This document shows positions 33,806 through 46,993 of a DNA stretch of 64,000 nucleotides, piece by piece. The notes below the pieces were generated by a model, which was not told the DNA's origin, did no database searches, and saw only the letters and a list, made by a program, of their open reading frames with translations. The stretch's first letter is position 1; the number at the start of each line of letters is the position of its first letter. The stretch covers positions 11,516,984 through 11,580,983 of the forward strand of contig CM067082.1 in assembly GCA_034008185.1 (NCBI GenBank). The letters are read 5' to 3'. The translations under genes were made by a program, and so were the position numbers. The DNA comes from Gorsachius magnificus. Its lineage: Eukaryota; Chordata; Aves; Pelecaniformes; Ardeidae.

Positions 33806-36800
33806 CCAAAATAACACCAAGGAGTATGGATGCCAAAGCAGGGATAAAATTAGCTTATTAGAGAAGTGGTAAAATCTTACAAGATCATGGAAAAAAAGCC
33901 TATTCTGAACAGTAATGATCACATGTCAAAACCAGTGGATATTCTTGGCTTGAAGCCCTACATACCACAACAGACGCTGACCAAGTTTGCCCTGGCATGG
34001 CAAAAATCAGCAGGACCTCAGAAATAACTTTTCAAAATCCATTCCTTGAGGGCCAGTCCAACATTAACTAGACAAAAAGTGACATTGGCAGGGAATGCCA
34101 GGATGCCATCCTTCAGACTTAACCCAGATAAGGCAAAAATGTCAATAATGTCCAATGCATATAAATTACACTAGAGTAATACTGTACTTAGCTCAATGAC
34201 TTCATAAAAATCAAGCTATGGTGCAAAACGAGGCTGAAAATGAGTGAAAATGGGTCGGAGAGCTTTTATCACAATTGGATAATGTGACCAAGGGCATCGA
34301 AGGGGGCACACGAGCATCCCAGGGCTGGGAAGCATTTAACAACTCCTCTAGAAAGGTAAAACTAATAAATACAAGGTAGTGCTTATCTGTAATAAAGCAT
34401 ACTACAATATTAAAAAACAATTAATCAAATTCACATGAAGACAATACTATTGAGCAACAATAAGTGCCAATCAGAATCAGAATCACTGCCCCCAAAAATT
34501 GTTAACACCAGCGGCAAGCACGGCACATCGGAAGAGGCACGTTCTGCTCCACACTTCATGGACATCAGGACTTTTATTGCAAAACCCTGAGTAAAATCCC
34601 TCCCGAGCGCTTTCCGAAGAGAAATTTGCGCCTGAGACACCAACGCAGCTCTGAGCATCATTTGCCCATCTCAGTTTACAGCAAAAAGTTTTCCTAACTT
34701 TCCCATTCCTTTCTCCACCGTTCTGCTGGATTATTTGGTTGTGGGCACGAGGGATGAATTACAGGCGTGGGGTAACTCAATCCCTCTCTCCCCCTGAGCA
34801 GCTCTTCTGGCAGCTTGAAGTGAGGTGTTGACCTTGGTTATCTCACCCTCTTTTTTTTTTTTTTCCTCCTGCAAGCGACCACAACAGAAACCTCAAGCAA
34901 AATTGTCCTAATCTCTCCTGGAGATTTCGATTTCAGTCCAATGTGGGTGCTTATTTGAAGCTTCATGAAAGGAACATCTTAAATAAGAAGGTTTGTGGTG
35001 TGCGGCAGTAAAATTGCTTTCAAAGCCTTAACGCATGGGTTCATCAGGAGAAACCCAAGCATTTCATTAACCCCTGGCATGCTGGCAGTTTCAAAGATGC
35101 TGCCCATGGCCAAGATCAGCCTGTTATCACCAACCCAGTCACCCATCCGCTGCTGTAGCCAGGCAGCAGCTCCAAGTTTTACATTTATCCTGTGTTTCAG
35201 GGAGACAAGGACTTAATATTAAACTCATTTTACGTACAAGCAACAGAGACATCAAGAAATTAAAAGGCGGGACTACTCTCTCCCTAAGCTTAGCTGCCTA
35301 GAAGTTAGGCATCTAATGTAAGCCAACAGTCTGGAAACCTCCCACGGTCCATGGAGGAACAAGCTGCTCCAAAGCATCACTTGTTCCCCCTCTTCCCACT
35401 GAATGTAAGTGGAGCTTACATCAGAAATCAAGGGGGTTTTTAAACTTCTCACCTAACCTCACCTGAGTCCTACCCACAGCCATTCAGGAGCAGTGAAGTC
35501 CACCAAAAACCAGCTCCAGCTGGCACAGTCAGCCGGTGTGTCTCTGAGCGGGCCAGCATGTTGGCTGCCAAGTCACCCTTTTGGACACTTTTGGTCTGGC
35601 TGTGTGACCCGTCTGAAGTCAGACAGGAAGTATGGGGTAATACCAGGACCAGGGTAATCCATGCGTGAGCTTGGGCTCTTCCCCCTTTTGGAAAATGAAA
35701 CTGCTTTAAAAGCCTTCATTTGTGCTCTAAGAAAACACAAAAAAAATTAATCCCAAGAAGCACCAAGATTTTATTTTTTTTTTTTAGCACAACCATTACA
35801 GAAATATGAAAATTCAATTCAGCAAGACAATCCATTTTCCTCCACCTCCGAGACGTCTCCTCCCGGTTAGCCTATGTGGTACGCGGCTTCCCAACGGTGT
35901 GGCATGAGGAATGCCCACTCTGCCCCATTCCCACCTGGTTCTGCCCAACTCTCCGGCAGCCCTGCCCGCACCAGCAGCATCCTCACGGGCAAGAGCACGG
36001 GGAAAGGGCTGCAGCTTCTGCTCTTTACCCAAAATACCAACACATCTGGGAGTAACATAAAATAGCCAGAACAACCCACTTTATGCTCTTTGGGACTATG
36101 CCTGGATAGGAAATCTTCCCAGGAAAAGATAATTTGTAAAGCTTTATCTATACGGTAAGGCCTAATGAATTAATCTCCATCACAACGTATATCTGATGCA
36201 TTCCCACAGAAGGATGCAACCCAGTAAGGAGGTATTCCTGGCATGCCACTACGCAAGGCCAAATTGCAGGAACATCAGCTCTCCCTGTCATGACCACAAG
36301 GAATGACAAGATGGAAAACCACTACCCATCTCATTCCAAGTCAGCAGCTCCCGGCACGCCTGCTTGGAGCAATAAACCCTCTCTCACGAAGGTGACCTCC
36401 ATCTATTGCTGTTCAAGACCTCCCAGGTCATCTTGGTTTGGAAATCCAGATGACAAATTCAGGCAAACACGCTTGAACAAAAAAAAAAAAAATAAAAATC
36501 CAAGACCAGCACATGCAGCCGTTCACCAGTTTGGTTCATGTGTTTCACCGTCCGGTTTTTAATCCCCCTTTCCATGAAGGTGCGTTGGCACCATGTACCC
36601 GCCAGCCCCATCAACGTGGACCCCTCAAGCCTCTAGGCCTCAGCCAGCATGCCACCTTCTCCAAGCCCACAGGCATCTGGCTGCAGGTTGCAATAGAGCA
36701 GGCAGTTATAGTTCAGGGTTACCGTTAAGAAACATCACCCCCAGAGCACTTGGTGGTTAACAGAATATGCCCTGGGTTTAATAACTAATCCTTCTTGGCC

Positions 36801-37329
36801 CCCTTTACTCCATATTGGTTTTCAATATGTAGCTTCATAATTCAGAAAATTAACATGGTTTTCTGCAAAGGACTCAAATTTATTAAGGGAAAAACATACC
36901 CACAAGGACGACATCTCCCGAAGGAGATGTCTCTGCAGGACATGCTGCAGATACATCCACTGCCCACCCATGTCATCACTCATTGCCCACAAGTGGCCCA
37001 GAGAAGACCTCTCCCTGCCTCCTCCCAAACCCTTCAACATCCACCCCATCACAGCCAAGACAGCGGACTACACAGCCAAGGGCAACAGCCACAAGTTGTG
37101 TCCCAGGAGGATCGTGTAAGAGATTGGGGAAAACTTTCCTATGAGCTTTCAGTGCTACAGTGTTGAAAGGGGTCAGCTGGGAAGGTGGGGACACCTCCAT
37201 CCCTGGAGGTGCTGGCTGCCCTCTTCCAGTGCTGGTGGCACTGGAGACCTTCGGTGGTCCCTCCTGGCCAGCATTTCAGGGGCTCTTCCCTTGGGTCCTG
37301 CTGTGCTGTAGGAGATGCTGACAGCCTGG
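33806..37329. other. Unique non-coding stretch
   Basis: No gene is supported. There are T runs at about 34852-34864 and 35773-35785 and an A run at 36480-36491. The longest frames are around 123 codons and featureless. Confidence 0.55.
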
Positions 37330-37350
37330 CCCCCCCCCCCTTTTCCCCCC
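37330..37350 (+). repeat. C-rich tract
   Basis: Eleven C, four T and six C in a row. It could form an i-motif, or a G-quadruplex on the other strand only with a neighbouring strand. It is also a likely sequencing-error site. Confidence 0.9.
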
Positions 37351-40300
37351 GGTCCATCGGGATGATCTCCTTCAACTCCCCTTGTTATGTCCCCCAGCTT
37401 CCCTTGTTTTCTCCCCAAGCTTCCCAGGACGCACACCCTGGGGCGACACCGAAGTCAGGGCAGCTGTGTGCATGGTGAGGAAGGCAAAGGCATAGGGGGG
37501 TTGAGAAGACACTCGAGAAAAACATACAGATGATACAAACCACCTCTGAGAGCAGCTTTTTATATGCGTGTGATTTAACCACCCATAGACACCATGAACT
37601 TTAATGGGAAGCAGCAGAACTGAACAAACCCAGTGATGCAAAACCTGGAGGAAAAAAGAAAAAAAAAAAAAAAAAAGACCAGAAAACACCTGGTTTGAGT
37701 AAATATATGCAGTTTGCCGCTGGACACCCCCCACGAACACACGAGACCCGCACAGCCATAGACAGCGTGCGATTTGCAAAGGAGATTGTAGGAATCTGCA
37801 CCGCCGCCGGGACACGTGTCACCACCGAGCGTGGCAAGTTGCCGGCTGGCCCAGACGATGCTGGGAGCCGCTGATGAGGAGCAGATGAATCCCGAGGAGG
37901 AGGAGAAAACGCAAGGAGCTGAGGGAAGACCCAGCCTGAACAGCATCGCCGTTCATTTTTTCCAGATTAATAGCAATGGCTCTGAGAGGACGCAACGCCT
38001 TGAAACCTTTGGTCAAACCTCTGGGTGCCCTCAGGGGCGAGGACGCAGCCTGCAGAGCGTGTGGGATGCCCAGCCTGCTGTTCCATCCCCGCCACCCCAT
38101 CCAGGCATCCACGCACACGCGCTCATCACCCCATGTGGCTACTTTAAAGTAAAAATGCCTGAAATAAGAGACAGCTCGAACAGATTTTACCATCACATCC
38201 TGCACATATCAAACGAAATCAGAAAGGGGGAGGAGCAGCCCACAAAATAAATAAGCATTTAACCCTTGTGGTGGAAGAGTCAGCGCCTTGGCTTTGGGGG
38301 GTGCTGAGGAAGTGCTCATTAATGCTGGGAAAATTAGTGAAACTATAAATGAACTGAAGCGGGACACGTCGCGCCGCAGGAGAGCACAGGCGAGATGGGG
38401 GCGGGGGGGCCAGCCATCTGTGGCCATGGCTGAGCTGAAAGCACCCGATGGGACACGTGCAGGTCCAAATCACCGCAAAAATACTAACTTCATTGAAATC
38501 GCCGGCTGGGTGTAAAATTTGGCTGTGGCAGAATCGGGGCGGCATGGGAAGAGCAACAGCTAGGCACTCCTCCCCGCCGTGCTTAGCATCACCATGCGGC
38601 CAAGAAGGGTCCTAAATCTGTAACAGATGCTAAGGGGTGCCACTGCTTATAACCAGTTACCCCTTGAGCTGCAGCAACTGGTTAGATTGGTGTACCACTA
38701 CTGCATCCAACGTGAGGCAAAGCACAGCCTGGAAGCCCTTCCAGGTAGGTTTAAACCAACCGGTCTAATGTCTTACTCGCAACAGGCTAATGGGCGGCAG
38801 GTCAGCAAGCTCTGCTAACCCAACGCTCCTCAGACTACAGTGGTCAAAGAAGGTTTTAAGCTGCTATGCACAATCCGATACCAGGGATCAGCTGCAAAAC
38901 CTGGAGGTACCTTCATTGCAGGGACCTCAGAAGTGCCAGCTCGCCACCAGTAGCAATTACTCGCTGCCAAAAATGCTGCCGGTGCCTGAGAACCCTGCGT
39001 ACCCTGCCACCCAGCCCTCCACCTGTATCTTCTGGCCTGGCCCTCTGGGCTTTGCCCCGTTTTTTTGCCTCTTTGCAAGATCCTTAGGCTTGAGAGTCAC
39101 CTTGTCATGTGGGACCCAACTCCCTTTTCTCAGGCTGACCAACTTGCATCATGCAAATTGCCCAGGGCAGAGGGAAACTTGGTTAGTGGCAGAGAGGAGC
39201 ATTCAGAAGGTTCCTTTTATGTTTCACAGGTCATTTGCATCCTTATTCTCTGCCTTTAGGGCAACTCCCCGTTGACTGAACAACTACTTTTAGCTGCCAG
39301 GAAGCAGATAAAAAACCTCCTTCTCCACCCAGCCCCAATTTACACCCCTTCCAGTGTCACTGGCCAGTGTCACTGAGACTTGCAAAACCCTCCCCACTTC
39401 AGGCAGGCTGCTCATTTTATCTTTGTCAAGATGGAGATGAGCCCATTCTCTTGCTTAATGCCTCCCAGAATTCCAAAGCATCCCAACAGAGCAAACCCAA
39501 GGGAAGTAGAGAGCCAGGTCTCGAGCTCAGTGGCTCCACATCTCTCTGAGCCCCCAACACTCTCGCTGGCGTCTGAGGTGTCAGCCCGGCACAAAGATGC
39601 TTCCAAAGAAGGAGGGATGAAGAAGGGAAGCCAGCTGGAGCAAACTTTGTCATGGAAAAGCAAGCCAAACGGACAGCAGCCAAGTAAAAAAGAATCTGCT
39701 GGGAAACACTGATACTGCAGAACACATCATCCCTGCTTAGACACAGCACTGGGATCTCCTGTTACCTTGTTTGCCCTTAACGTAATTCTCACCACAACTC
39801 CCAAGACTTGGGCTATCCTTATTTTCTGGATGGAAAATTGAGGCACAACCTGAGAGCAAAGAGACCAGTGGCAGAAGGAAGCATGGAACCCAAGGGCACC
39901 GTGAGTCCCTGCAACACCTCCTGGTCCCCAAGGTAGACAAATGGAAGGCAGAAGATGCACGTGTCCCCCACTTGGACATGGCCAGGGCTTAGGCAAAGGG
40001 CAGTGACCACACAATTTCGCTGTGACAGAGTTTCCCTCACTATAAAAGGGAGTGTTTCCTCTCTCCAGGGCTGCGGTGGAAATACTCCGATGACTAGTAA
40101 CACCGACGAGCTGACAGTAAAGCACACTGCAGAAGAAAGACACACACATTCTCTTTGCCCACTTAAAACTAAACAAGAGTGACGTACTACGGCAAATTAT
40201 ATGTGTTCCTTGATTTACGGTGACAATCTTGAGGATGCACGATCAACATCAATCCCTCTTTCTCAACAGGCTGCACCTCTGAGAGCATATTGAGGGCATC

Positions 40301-42551
40301 AGCAGGACCAAAAGCGTACCAAAAATCTTGCGGTTGCATCTGCTTAGGTGCAAAAGCTCGTACATCTAAATTATAACCTTTTCTACTCAGTATTTATCCA
40401 CACCGCAACAGAGACTAGCCAGCGCAGGCTGAGCACTCTGCAAACACATGCAGAAAACAACGTTCCTGTCCCAAAAAAGCAGCTTACAGTGAGAAGGTGA
40501 AGTGGAAGAGGTGGTCCAGCAAAGGCAGATGGGTGTCTGGAGGGAATTTCCCCTGCATGGGAGATGCAGCCAAACGCACAAAAGCTCTCGAGGGAGATGC
40601 TGATCAGCAGAGCCCTGACACGCCGGTCCCAGCTCTTCACGTTACCGTACCTGCCGGCTGCTGCGTTGCAGACGAGGCACTGGGATGCAGATGCTCCTGC
40701 TACCAGTGTCAGACTCCCACAGGGACAGCGTAAGCATGGCTCCAGACCTTCCCACGGCCAGAAAGCCACAAGCCACATTACTCCAAAAGCCAGAGGCCAG
40801 TTAGGCTCCAGGGCTGGTTGCCAGGAGGTTCGCAGGCAGCCCCAGCAGCCTCCCCAGGCTCGCCATGCAGCAGCTCCTAGGGGTTGGAGTCATGTCCTGG
40901 GGCTGGAGTCATCTTGCTGGTCCCCTCTGGGACTGCTACAGCCAGCGGGAGATGACCCAGTTGGACTGAAACCGCCTCGGCAATGATACCCTATCCTTCA
41001 GGAACGCACTTACGCTGCCAGTCAGAGCATATAAATGCTGGGAGCAGGCTCAGACAAGCAGCTCACGGATCTAGGCTGCGTCCAAACCTTGAAGAAAATT
41101 TAAGGGCGGCTTAGGAGAGGCCCAAGCTTTCATCCAGTGGGTTTGGACATCCCAAGCCACCAGTAAGCACCCTCAACTCCAGCCCTCCTACGCAGGGTGC
41201 AGACGTTACACACGCGCTGCAGACCCTACACCCAAAGAAGCCGTCCCGGCTGCGCTGGCCGTGCAGAGAAGCAGGTATTGCAGGTAACGACTCACCCCAT
41301 GCAGATGCCTACAGCAGGTCAGGGGCAGGCGCTTCCTAAAAATACCCAGTTCCCTCCAGCAACTGTAAAAGGAGGCTGGGAACTGGTTCGGTTGCAGGCA
41401 ATTGCAACAGAGGTCTCTAAATCTGGAGAAGCAAAGTCCCCTGCTGTGAACCCCAAATACAGCCAGAAACACGGTCTGTGTGATGCCTCAGCACGCTCGC
41501 CAGCCCTTCTGAGAACCCTGAGCACATCAGGTGTCTAAAATCGTCCCATCTGCCCTGAAGAAGCAAAATACAGGGAAACTGGTAACAAAAAAGAAGCCTG
41601 GAGGCTCAATAGAAGAGGTCTCACCCCAGGGCGCATGGAAGCCCCGGTGGGCTTGTATCTCCGGGCTTATGAGCGCTGAAAGCCATCACATCGCCACTCA
41701 CCTCATTTCCCAGGAAACCCTGGCCGGATCCGACTGCCCTTCCACATGCTCCTCCTCTCTCCTTTTCGCAGTCAACCGAGACCTGTAAGACATTGCAACA
41801 AAAGAAATGTCAGCAAGCCCAACCTTGTCCCCTCCCTCCAACCGAAAAGCTCAGTTCTTCAAAAAAAAGGCTGCACTGGAAAGCAATTATATATAAATTG
41901 CAGCTTATATGTCTACTTAATTTTTTTAATACATATTTTCTATTTAAATAGATACATAAATTGGGGGAGGGACATGGCCCCCCGTGAGCAGCCAAGGCGG
42001 CAGCACACTCCTCTGTGGCAGCGAATGGACCAGCAGCAGGGATGGAACCCTACAGCCTGTCCCATGAACACCCAAGGCGACCCAGCAAGGGGGCAGTGAA
42101 GTGAGCACAATGAGGTCCTCCTGTGATGTTCCCTGCCAGCTAAAGCAATCCCTCAAAACACTCCTAAGGAGTAATGGGACGAAACACAACCAGGAGCGTC
42201 GGGGAGCTCGGGATGGTGAAGAGATGCCCTTCTTGTGATGCTCACCCAGGGCTGGCCAAGATCTGCGAGGAAAAGGGGTGAAGGCAGTGGAACCCTGCTC
42301 CGTGACCCAGAGCATCCCAGCAGCATCACCAAGAGGACGCAGACTTTTCCCGGTGACGATCTGCAGGCCTTGCTGACAGCCCACCTTCCAGCCCAAGGGT
42401 GGCAGGGGACAGCCAGAGGGACATCAGGCTGCTGCTCCGGTCCCCAGAGCCATGCTGGGTAGTGGTCCCAGCCGTCTGTTTTCTCCTGCCATCCCCATCC
42501 CCATCCTCTCTTTCCTCTCAGGCCACAGGACCCCTTGTTGGGGCCATCATG
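37351..42551. other. Unique non-coding stretch
   Basis: No gene is supported. An A18 run lies at 37659-37676. A 13-bp tandem copy of CCAGTGTCACTG(G/A) spans 39351-39376. A segment GGAAAATTGAGGCACAACC (39832) faintly recalls a MIR-type core in inverse orientation but is too short to call. Many overlapping frames of 100-160 codons have no domains. Confidence 0.5.
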
Positions 42552-42621
42552 TATCACACAGTCAAATATCACAGTCATATACCACACAGCCATATATCAC
42601 ACAGCCATATACCACTCAGCC
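42552..42621 (+). repeat. 15-bp minisatellite, about 4.8 copies
   Basis: Units of TA(T/C)CACACAGYCATA start at 42552, 42567 (two bases short), 42580, 42595 and 42610. Three units are nearly identical. The 15-bp period gives the repeating HSHIP/HISHSH-like peptide when translated, which has no biological meaning here. Confidence 0.92.
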
Positions 42622-43775
42622 AGGGCAGCCCGAGCTGGAGGCAGAGCAGGGTAAGGGGACCTTTGCTACCATCAGAACAGCCTCATCGCTCAGCCTACTT
42701 AACCCAGCCACATTCACACTGCTAAATTTGGGAGAGTATGTGAAGCATTCCCCCCTCCAAAGGGGGGTGGGGGAGGGACAGGCGGGCTTTTGGCCTCCTT
42801 TTAACTCCCTGCCAAGCTCTCTGCAATTCACAGTCCATGGCAGGGACGGCACCCCAAGCTGCACAGCAATGGTCCAGACCCAGCAAACCTGGAGATCTGG
42901 TGCCTTAACCCCTTCCAGTCAGCATCTGAGCTTGGCTATTTTAAGAAAATGTTAGAGTTGGGCTTTCTGAAGCAGAGAAGCAGTTCCCACTGAAACAACA
43001 GGTTTCCAGGAGGCATGTGAGGGGAATTCAGGACACCACCATGCAGGAAAGGAGGTCCTCAACTTCAGATAGCCAAGTTTGAAGACCCTGCCCTAAAGGG
43101 ATGCATTGCTCAGCTTATTCACAGATAGTAGCAATCCTTCTGTTCAAACTGATGTAAGGAGTGTGCAAACCAGATGAACGACTCAGGAAAGACAGCATTG
43201 ACACCAGCAGCAAGAGGGGGCCACCATCCCTGGCAGCAGGTAGGAGCGTTGCCCTGACCTGCAGCACAGGCACCTAAAAACAACTGATCACCACGCTTTG
43301 CTTTGGAGATTGTGGAAAGAAATTAAACCTCTATTTTGCTCCTCTTGCTGGCGGGTACAGGAAGGAAACAAAAGTTAGGGTAACCTTTCTGGGCCCACTT
43401 TCTATAAACACCATCAACACCTGCACCCTCCCAAGGAAGCCCAGAGAAATCTGCCCCTGGAAACCCAACCCATGAAACATCTTGGGGAAGGGGGGGTGTT
43501 GCTGCCCACATCCAGCAAATAAACACGTTAATTAATCCCAGAGGGTGCCAAGTCCAGTGGCGTACAAGGTGAGCCAGAAATCTTCCCCAGCACCCACACC
43601 GAGACATTCGAGGGAGCTTTTGAGGAATCCATGCATGAGCCCAGGCAACCGGCCGCGGAGCTAGGGCTGCTCCCCTAGGACCTTTCCCAAGCGATTCACA
43701 CGCACACCAAAAAAAAAAAACAAACCCAAGGTTGGTTTGCCATAAAAGTGGGCATCAAACAGTCCTGACATCAAG
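42622..43775. other. Unique non-coding stretch
   Basis: No feature is recognised. An A11 run lies at 43710-43720. Confidence 0.5.
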
Positions 43776-43920
43776 AAGGATGATTAAAGACAGTTGAGTT
43801 ACGAGGAAAGATTAAAAGAACTAAATATGCCCAACCTGGCTAAGCAATGAGTAAGTGGAGATGTGATAAAAGACTCCAGGCATCTGAATGAAGGGAGTGG
43901 CATGGCATTAAAGGACTGAA
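43776..43920 (+). mobile_element. Ancient CR1 LINE fragment
   Basis: The run GGATGATTAAAGACAG, TACGAGGAAAGATTAAAAGA, ACTAAATATGCCCAACCTGG and GTGGAGATGTGATAAAAGAC follows the CR1 ORF2 C-terminal segment encoding an 'YEERLKELNMxNLAK...SGDVI' type sequence. The frame is broken and the 3' tail is missing. It resembles the lineage of the relic at 5280-5762. Confidence 0.55.
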
Positions 43921-46320
43921 TAAAATATCTTTCTGAGAAATGAATCCATCAACGATCTCCCAAGAGATAAGGTACAAGCCTCATTTTTTAAGCATTTATA
44001 AAACCGGTTGCTAGAACCCAGGTTTTTGAGGAGAAATCCACATTGCCCCGAAGGGAGCACGCACCAAACCTTTTCATCTCCGGCACGGGGTGCTGCGAAC
44101 AAAGCACGCGATGCCACAAGGGAGCACAGGAAACTCGGGAAGTGGCAAGTATTTCATTCTGCCTCATCCAAGAAAGAGAGAGACGTGCTTTCACTGTAAA
44201 ATTTAAAAAAAAAAAAAAAAAAATTCACCCTTCTTTTTAATTCAGCAGCCCTAACCCATAATGTTGAGTTAAAAAAAAAAAAGAAAATAACCACCAACCC
44301 ATTCAAAACAAACAGGTCTGGGGGTCTTTTGAGTACTTCTTGACTTTTTCGCCCTATAATTAAAGATACATGGGGTACCGCAGAGGCAAGAGCCCGGCTT
44401 GAGCTGGGCGGTGGCGCTCCCGGGGACTGGGCCCAGGTGGCGAGCCCGGCAGCTCTCCGGATCCAGCCGGACCCAGCACACACATGGGCAAGGTGACAAA
44501 ATCCTGGAAAGCATTTCCATACCTGGCTCTGCTGAGACTGTACCCTTCGGAAAAAGTACCCTCTGAAACCCAGGGACCTGCTAGGCTTTATAAAGATTAG
44601 AAGTAAGCCCTAAGCCCTGAGAAAACTGCCCTGGACTGAGCGCTAAACCTGTTATGCTGGCTTTACGCCCCAACATCCATGTATAATGCATGCAACGTAC
44701 ATACCTATCTAAATACCGAATCTGTGGAGTCAAAGCAGTGTATTTTGTGTAATTTCACATGATCTCCAGCCATTTGAGGGTCTCCTGAACATCTCCCCAC
44801 AGCACAGACAGAGGGGTGCACCCAAGGGAAGGAGCTTGACCTGGCCAACATATTCGTTGAATACAGACACATGCCTGTGAGGTTCCCAGCAACACCAGCT
44901 TATCAATACATGTGGTGTGCCCGGGGGTTGCAATTAACACCCAAATGTTCCTTCAGGTGCTTCTGCCTCAATACTCTTGATGCAACTCAGCCACTGGGCA
45001 TGAGTTACAAAGCTCAGCAGCATCCCAGATTTGGGTACCCGAGAGACTCCTTCATCCTTAACAGGAAAAAGCCAAAAGACATTTGCTGATGGTGCAATTT
45101 TATATCACAGTTAAATTCACATAATGGCCATAAATTATCAAGAAGGTCATCCTGTCCCAGCTCCCTCTGGCTCCCCTGACCTGGTGAGTCAATTCAGGGC
45201 AATTGGGTCTAAGAGAAAACTAGCTAGGGAAAAAAAAAAAAAAAAAAAGTTGAATAATTTTCTTCTAATTAATTCCCTGAACCAGTTCAGTGGGGTTCAG
45301 GCAAGTACTAGAAATCTTTCCCCTTTTGGCATAAGTGAGATCAGCTGAACTGCAACATGTGACCGCAATCCAAGGCAACCTTTGTTTGCAAGACCAAGAG
45401 TGGATCTTTTTGATTTATTTTTTTTTTCCCCTTTCCCACAGCAAGCTCTTAAGTCTGCAACTGCCTTTCTCCATGGGAACAGGAGATCCACCATTTACTG
45501 ACCGGCGAGTTTTATTGCACAGTTGAAACAGAATGTTCACAGGGGATTTTTTTTTTATTTTTTTTTTTTTTAATAAGTGGAACATTTTAGTACGCAGTGA
45601 ATCTTCTTGCTTTATGCTTGCGTGTCTCTTTGGGAGGCTGAAGTACAACACCAAGCTGCCAGATTCATTTTATATATTGAAGAAACATGATTCTACCCAA
45701 ACTGAAAGGCAGGCCAACATAAAAAGACATGTTCAAAGTGGAGGAAGCTCTGCATTTACAGTTTGGGATGAAAAGGGGAAAATTAAAACATCTAAGAGTG
45801 ATTATTATACCTTCTATCAAACCTTTCTCTTCCCATATACAATCAGCTGCTTCCATCACTGCAGCAACACTGATGCTCGAGATAACCAGGCTCGGGGTAT
45901 CACTGTCACGAAGAATTAAAGGCTTGCAGGTTGTATTCAGACGACTCCTTCCTTTCCTTTTGAAGTTTATTTTGGGTATCACCGCTCAGGCCACGATGAC
46001 AGCGTTACTCTGCTCTCATCATGCATTCGGACAGACAGACAGACAGCCCTCACAGCTAGCATGGCAGGAGGGCAAGCCCCTCTCTGACCCACAACTCATC
46101 CTTACATCAACGGCTTTGGGGAGCTGAAGAAGGAAATGTAAAATTCTGACATGCAATTCCCACTACCAGGGAGTGAGGGTTATTTTTTCCACATTCAGCT
46201 AGTTAATAAGGAACAACTGTCTCCCAAAACACAGGCAAGTTTCTACAATTCAGAACAGTGGGCTGGGATAACCCAGGTATTAAAAAAAAAATAAATAAAA
46301 AAATGGAGAGGAGCCTGGAA
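43921..46320. other. Unique non-coding stretch rich in homopolymers
   Basis: Contains A19 at 44205-44223, a run of 12 A at 44271-44282, A19 at 45230-45248, and T10 and T14 runs at 45547-45571. None has a retroposon body beside it. A 132-codon frame (45729-46127) shows no domain. Confidence 0.5.
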
Positions 46321-46620
46321 AGGCCGCGGGTGCTGGCACAGCAGTGCATCCCCTGCATCACTCACCCAGGCGCACGGTGCTGCAGCGAGGGGCGATGGAG
46401 AAAGGTGGGCCCAGGTGCACCCCCCGCATGGCGAGGGAGGGGAAGGGGGAAGGAGAAACCAAACCCCTGGATCCCCGTGGCTCTGCACAGACGGTGCGGA
46501 TGCCCTGGTACCCAGCGGGACCGCGGCTCGCTCCTCTGCTACCCAGCCCTGGCACCTCCACAGAGCCGGCACGGAAACCGCTCTGCATCAGGGACAGTCC
46601 CTCCGAAAGCCAGGGGAGAG
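46321..46620. promoter_or_regulatory. Short CpG-rich patch, borderline island
   Basis: I counted 19 CpGs in 300 bp at about 63% GC (observed/expected near 0.64). Several long frames run through it on both strands (183 and 175 codons), as expected where stop codons are depleted by GC content. No linked exon is identified. Confidence 0.35.
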
Positions 46621-46882
46621 CTGACTGTACGGTGAACCACCTACAAAGAAAACCACTTGCTGTGACTCCTTTTTCACTTGCAAAGAGCAGCAGAACCCCA
46701 TCCCCAGTGAGCAGCTCTGCAGGGTGCAGATGTTCACACGCCTGCCCTGCCTTCCCCGGCGCAGAGCCCGGCTGCCGGCAGCTGCAACCACAGCAATTTC
46801 TGTATCCGTCCCTTGCTAAAATAACGCAGAGGGGCACCTTTTGGTGCTTCCGAGAGGCGAATGCCAGCACAATCTCGGCGAG

Positions 46883-46993
46883 CATAGAATCGTAGAATCA
46901 TAGAATCGCTTTGGTTGGAAAAGACCTTTAAGATCATCGAGTCCAACCTTTAACCTAACCCTGCCATCCCACCACTAAACCATGTCCCTAAGA
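46883..46993 (-). mobile_element. CR1 LINE 3' tail, inverted, about 110 bp
   Basis: The minus strand ends in three octamer-like units (GATTCTATGATTCTACGATTC), preceded by TTGGACTCGATGATCTTAAA and the GGTTAGGTTAAAGGTTGGAC block. The copy is truncated at CTTAGGGACATGGTTTAG. Confidence 0.95.

Noticed and set aside
42552..42621. CRISPR-like array
   Set aside because: Units are 15 bp head to tail without spacers; it is a minisatellite in a vertebrate genome.
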